A DNA stretch of 64,000 nt. It comes from JASHPR01 sp963739645. GTDB lineage: Bacteria; Actinomycetota; Actinomycetes; Streptosporangiales; Streptosporangiaceae. Under the pieces are notes generated by a model. The model did no database searches. It was given only the letters and a program-made list of their open reading frames with translations, and was not told the origin of the DNA. Below, in pieces: positions 62,784-64,000 of this stretch. The translations under genes and the position numbers were made by a program. The stretch is from assembly GCA_963739645.1 (NCBI GenBank), contig CAVUBM010000015.1, forward strand, positions 62,001-126,000, read 5' to 3'. Each line of letters begins with the position of its first letter. The stretch's first letter is position 1.

Positions 62784-64000
62784 GTGAGCATGGCGCGCTG
62801 GTCATCGGTGTGGACGCGGCGTGGACTACTGGCCGTCGTGCTGATCGGGGCGGCCATCATCCCCGGCTACGCCAACGACTCGGCGACCGAGCACTGCGCC
62901 GGCTCGCGCTGCGAGACCACAGGGACGATCCGCTGGGTCCAGCCGCTCACCGGGTACTGGAACGCTGAGGGCGGAGTCGCCGGCACGGTGCTGGCGCAGG
63001 GCGAGGCCTATGTGGCGGCGGGCCCCCAGGTGGCCGTGACGGGCTACGGAATGAACGTCTACTCCTTTGACGCCAGGGCCGGAACCCCGCTCTGGGCCAC
63101 GACTCTCACCGGGTTCCCTGATGGAGCAGCGATCGTGTCGGTGCGGTCGTGGCCGCAGGTGGTGACCGTAGGGGTGGCCCTTCCTGACGCCAGAACCGGC
63201 GGGACCGCGCGGGCCGAGGTGGTCCTCGGCGCCCGGAGCGGCCAGCAGATCCGGGCCTATCCTGCGGCCCTCTACGGCGGCGCGGTCGCCGCGGACGCCG
63301 CGCACACCGTGATAGTGGGCAACAGGTCCGTCACGAGCTACAGGAACGCGACCGGCCGACGGGCCTGGAGCCGGCCGACCGGGGCGGCGCCGCAGGCCTG
63401 GCGGGTGGACGGTCGCAGCCTGTACGTCACGGTGTCCGCGGCCGGCTACCTGGGCAGCGCACCGGTGACCGCAGTGCGCAGAATCAACCTGGTGACCGGC
63501 ACCGAACGGGTGATCAGGCCCGCAGGCGGCTCCTTTGCCGGCACGTTCAGCGCCGCGTTCGATGGCATGCTGCTCTTCGCCGGGTCGGCCGACCTCAGCG
63601 CCTACCGCGCCACCACCGGGCAGCTGGTCTGGCAGCGGGCCGGCGTGGTGCCCCAAAGCGAGGACGTGACCCGGCAGACGCTGTACGTCACCAGCGGCAA
63701 TGGCCTGACGGGCCTCGACCCCGGCACCGGGGCACCGATAAGACGGTCGGCGGTTCCGGCGTCATCCGGCCTGTACGGCGTCAGGGACGGCGTGGCGCTC
63801 GGCCTTGACCAGGGGGCGCTGGGCGACGCGTGGGGGTACGCCGTGGCGCAGCGGCGGGTGGTCTGGACCACGCCGCCGGTGCCGTGGCCGCACTACTTCG
63901 ACGACCTCTCCGGCCTGGGCGGGAGCACCGACCCGGTCAACGGCACCGTGCTGCTGGCGGCGTGCGCCCTGCTGGGCGGTCCCGCGGCCGGCGGCGCCGG
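62784..64000 (+). CDS. Membrane-anchored PQQ-like beta-propeller protein (3' truncated by window edge)
   Basis: The frame is open from GTG 62784 (an ATG at 62790 is an alternative) to the window end, about 405 residues so far. A signal anchor (LLAVVLIGAAIIPGYAND) is followed by Cys-containing CAGSRC. Repeated blade motifs then appear: VYSFDARAGTPLWATTLTG, VTSYRNATGRRAWSRPTG, LSAYRATTGQLVWQRAG and LTGLDPGTGAPIRRS. These are PQQ-repeat-like propeller blades. It may be a BamB-like or scaffold protein; no PQQ-binding residues can be confirmed. Confidence 0.8.
   Translation, partial: MSMARWSSVWTRRGLLAVVLIGAAIIPGYANDSATEHCAGSRCETTGTIRWVQPLTGYWNAEGGVAGTVLAQGEAYVAAGPQVAVTGYGMNVYSFDARAGTPLWATTLTGFPDGAAIVSVRSWPQVVTVGVALPDARTGGTARAEVVLGARSGQQIRAYPAALYGGAVAADAAHTVIVGNRSVTSYRNATGRRAWSRPTGAAPQAWRVDGRSLYVTVSAAGYLGSAPVTAVRRINLVTGTERVIRPAGGSFAGTFSAAFDGMLLFAGSADLSAYRATTGQLVWQRAGVVPQSEDVTRQTLYVTSGNGLTGLDPGTGAPIRRSAVPASSGLYGVRDGVALGLDQGALGDAWGYAVAQRRVVWTTPPVPWPHYFDDLSGLGGSTDPVNGTVLLAACALLGGPAAGGA

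Noticed and set aside
1..64000. tRNA, rRNA, prophage or insertion sequences
   Set aside because: I searched by eye for tRNA T-loop patterns, transposase and integrase motifs and found none I could support.

Overview
The window is GC-rich actinomycete chromosome. The G+C content, heavy GTG-start use, GTGA/ATGA gene overlaps, a mycothiol-type maleylpyruvate isomerase, PPOX-like proteins, a DipZ homologue, DUF929/VKOR genes and an AfsR-like STAND protein all fit a mycothiol-containing, probably filamentous, actinobacterium. The genus cannot be told from this alone. I saw no phage, insertion sequence, CRISPR array, rRNA or tRNA.

Layout. 0-5 kb: SGNH hydrolase, six-TM membrane protein and a conserved protein of unknown role. 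5-11 kb: LysR regulator, stand-alone LigD phosphoesterase domain, VOC protein, APH(3')-like kinase and a cyclase-like/NB-ARC/TPR STAND protein. 11-25 kb: the best understood part, a soluble diiron (propane/small-alkane type) monooxygenase locus. It holds a YaaH-family transporter, a MimR-like activator and an 82-residue orphan, followed by hydroxylase alpha, reductase, hydroxylase beta, coupling protein, amidohydrolase, MIP18/DUF59 protein, Zn alcohol dehydrogenase, a dedicated GroEL and an Nramp metal transporter. 25-32 kb: PadR, DsrE-like and TetR genes, then a poorly understood catabolic-looking cluster (UGSC-family remnant, a WTDGLPVVP family protein, a small CxxC protein, FAD oxidoreductase, IlvD/Edd dehydratase). 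32-45 kb: RlmA-like methyltransferase, a split FluG-like pair (amidohydrolase plus glutamine synthetase-like), amidase and assorted enzymes. 45-51 kb: DipZ-like thiol-redox protein with a repeat insertion, then a form II (CoxL-like) molybdenum hydroxylase operon. 51-57 kb: MFS exporter and a MarR-controlled heterodimeric ABC exporter. 57-60 kb: DUF929-VKOR-DUF929 oxidative-folding operon. 60-64 kb: epimerase, PPOX, PEBP and a truncated beta-propeller gene.

How the monooxygenase genes work together: the alpha/beta hydroxylase, reductase and coupling protein would hydroxylate a small alkane. The alcohol dehydrogenase oxidises the product, the special GroEL folds the hydroxylase, and the Nramp gene 10 bp downstream could supply Fe or Mn. 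Copies of an operator-like motif, TCTCA-N3-TGAG, lie upstream of the transporter, the 82-aa gene/activator and the alpha subunit, suggesting one regulon. Hairpins after the alpha subunit, the coupling protein and the alcohol dehydrogenase could set the expression ratio.

Data quality. Many genes that are otherwise conserved over their whole length switch reading frame by single bases, some with compensating pairs. The 27-31 kb and 49-59 kb stretches are dense in such shifts. This looks like uncorrected indel error in the sequence rather than decay. I therefore annotate these as whole genes and give the approximate shift positions.
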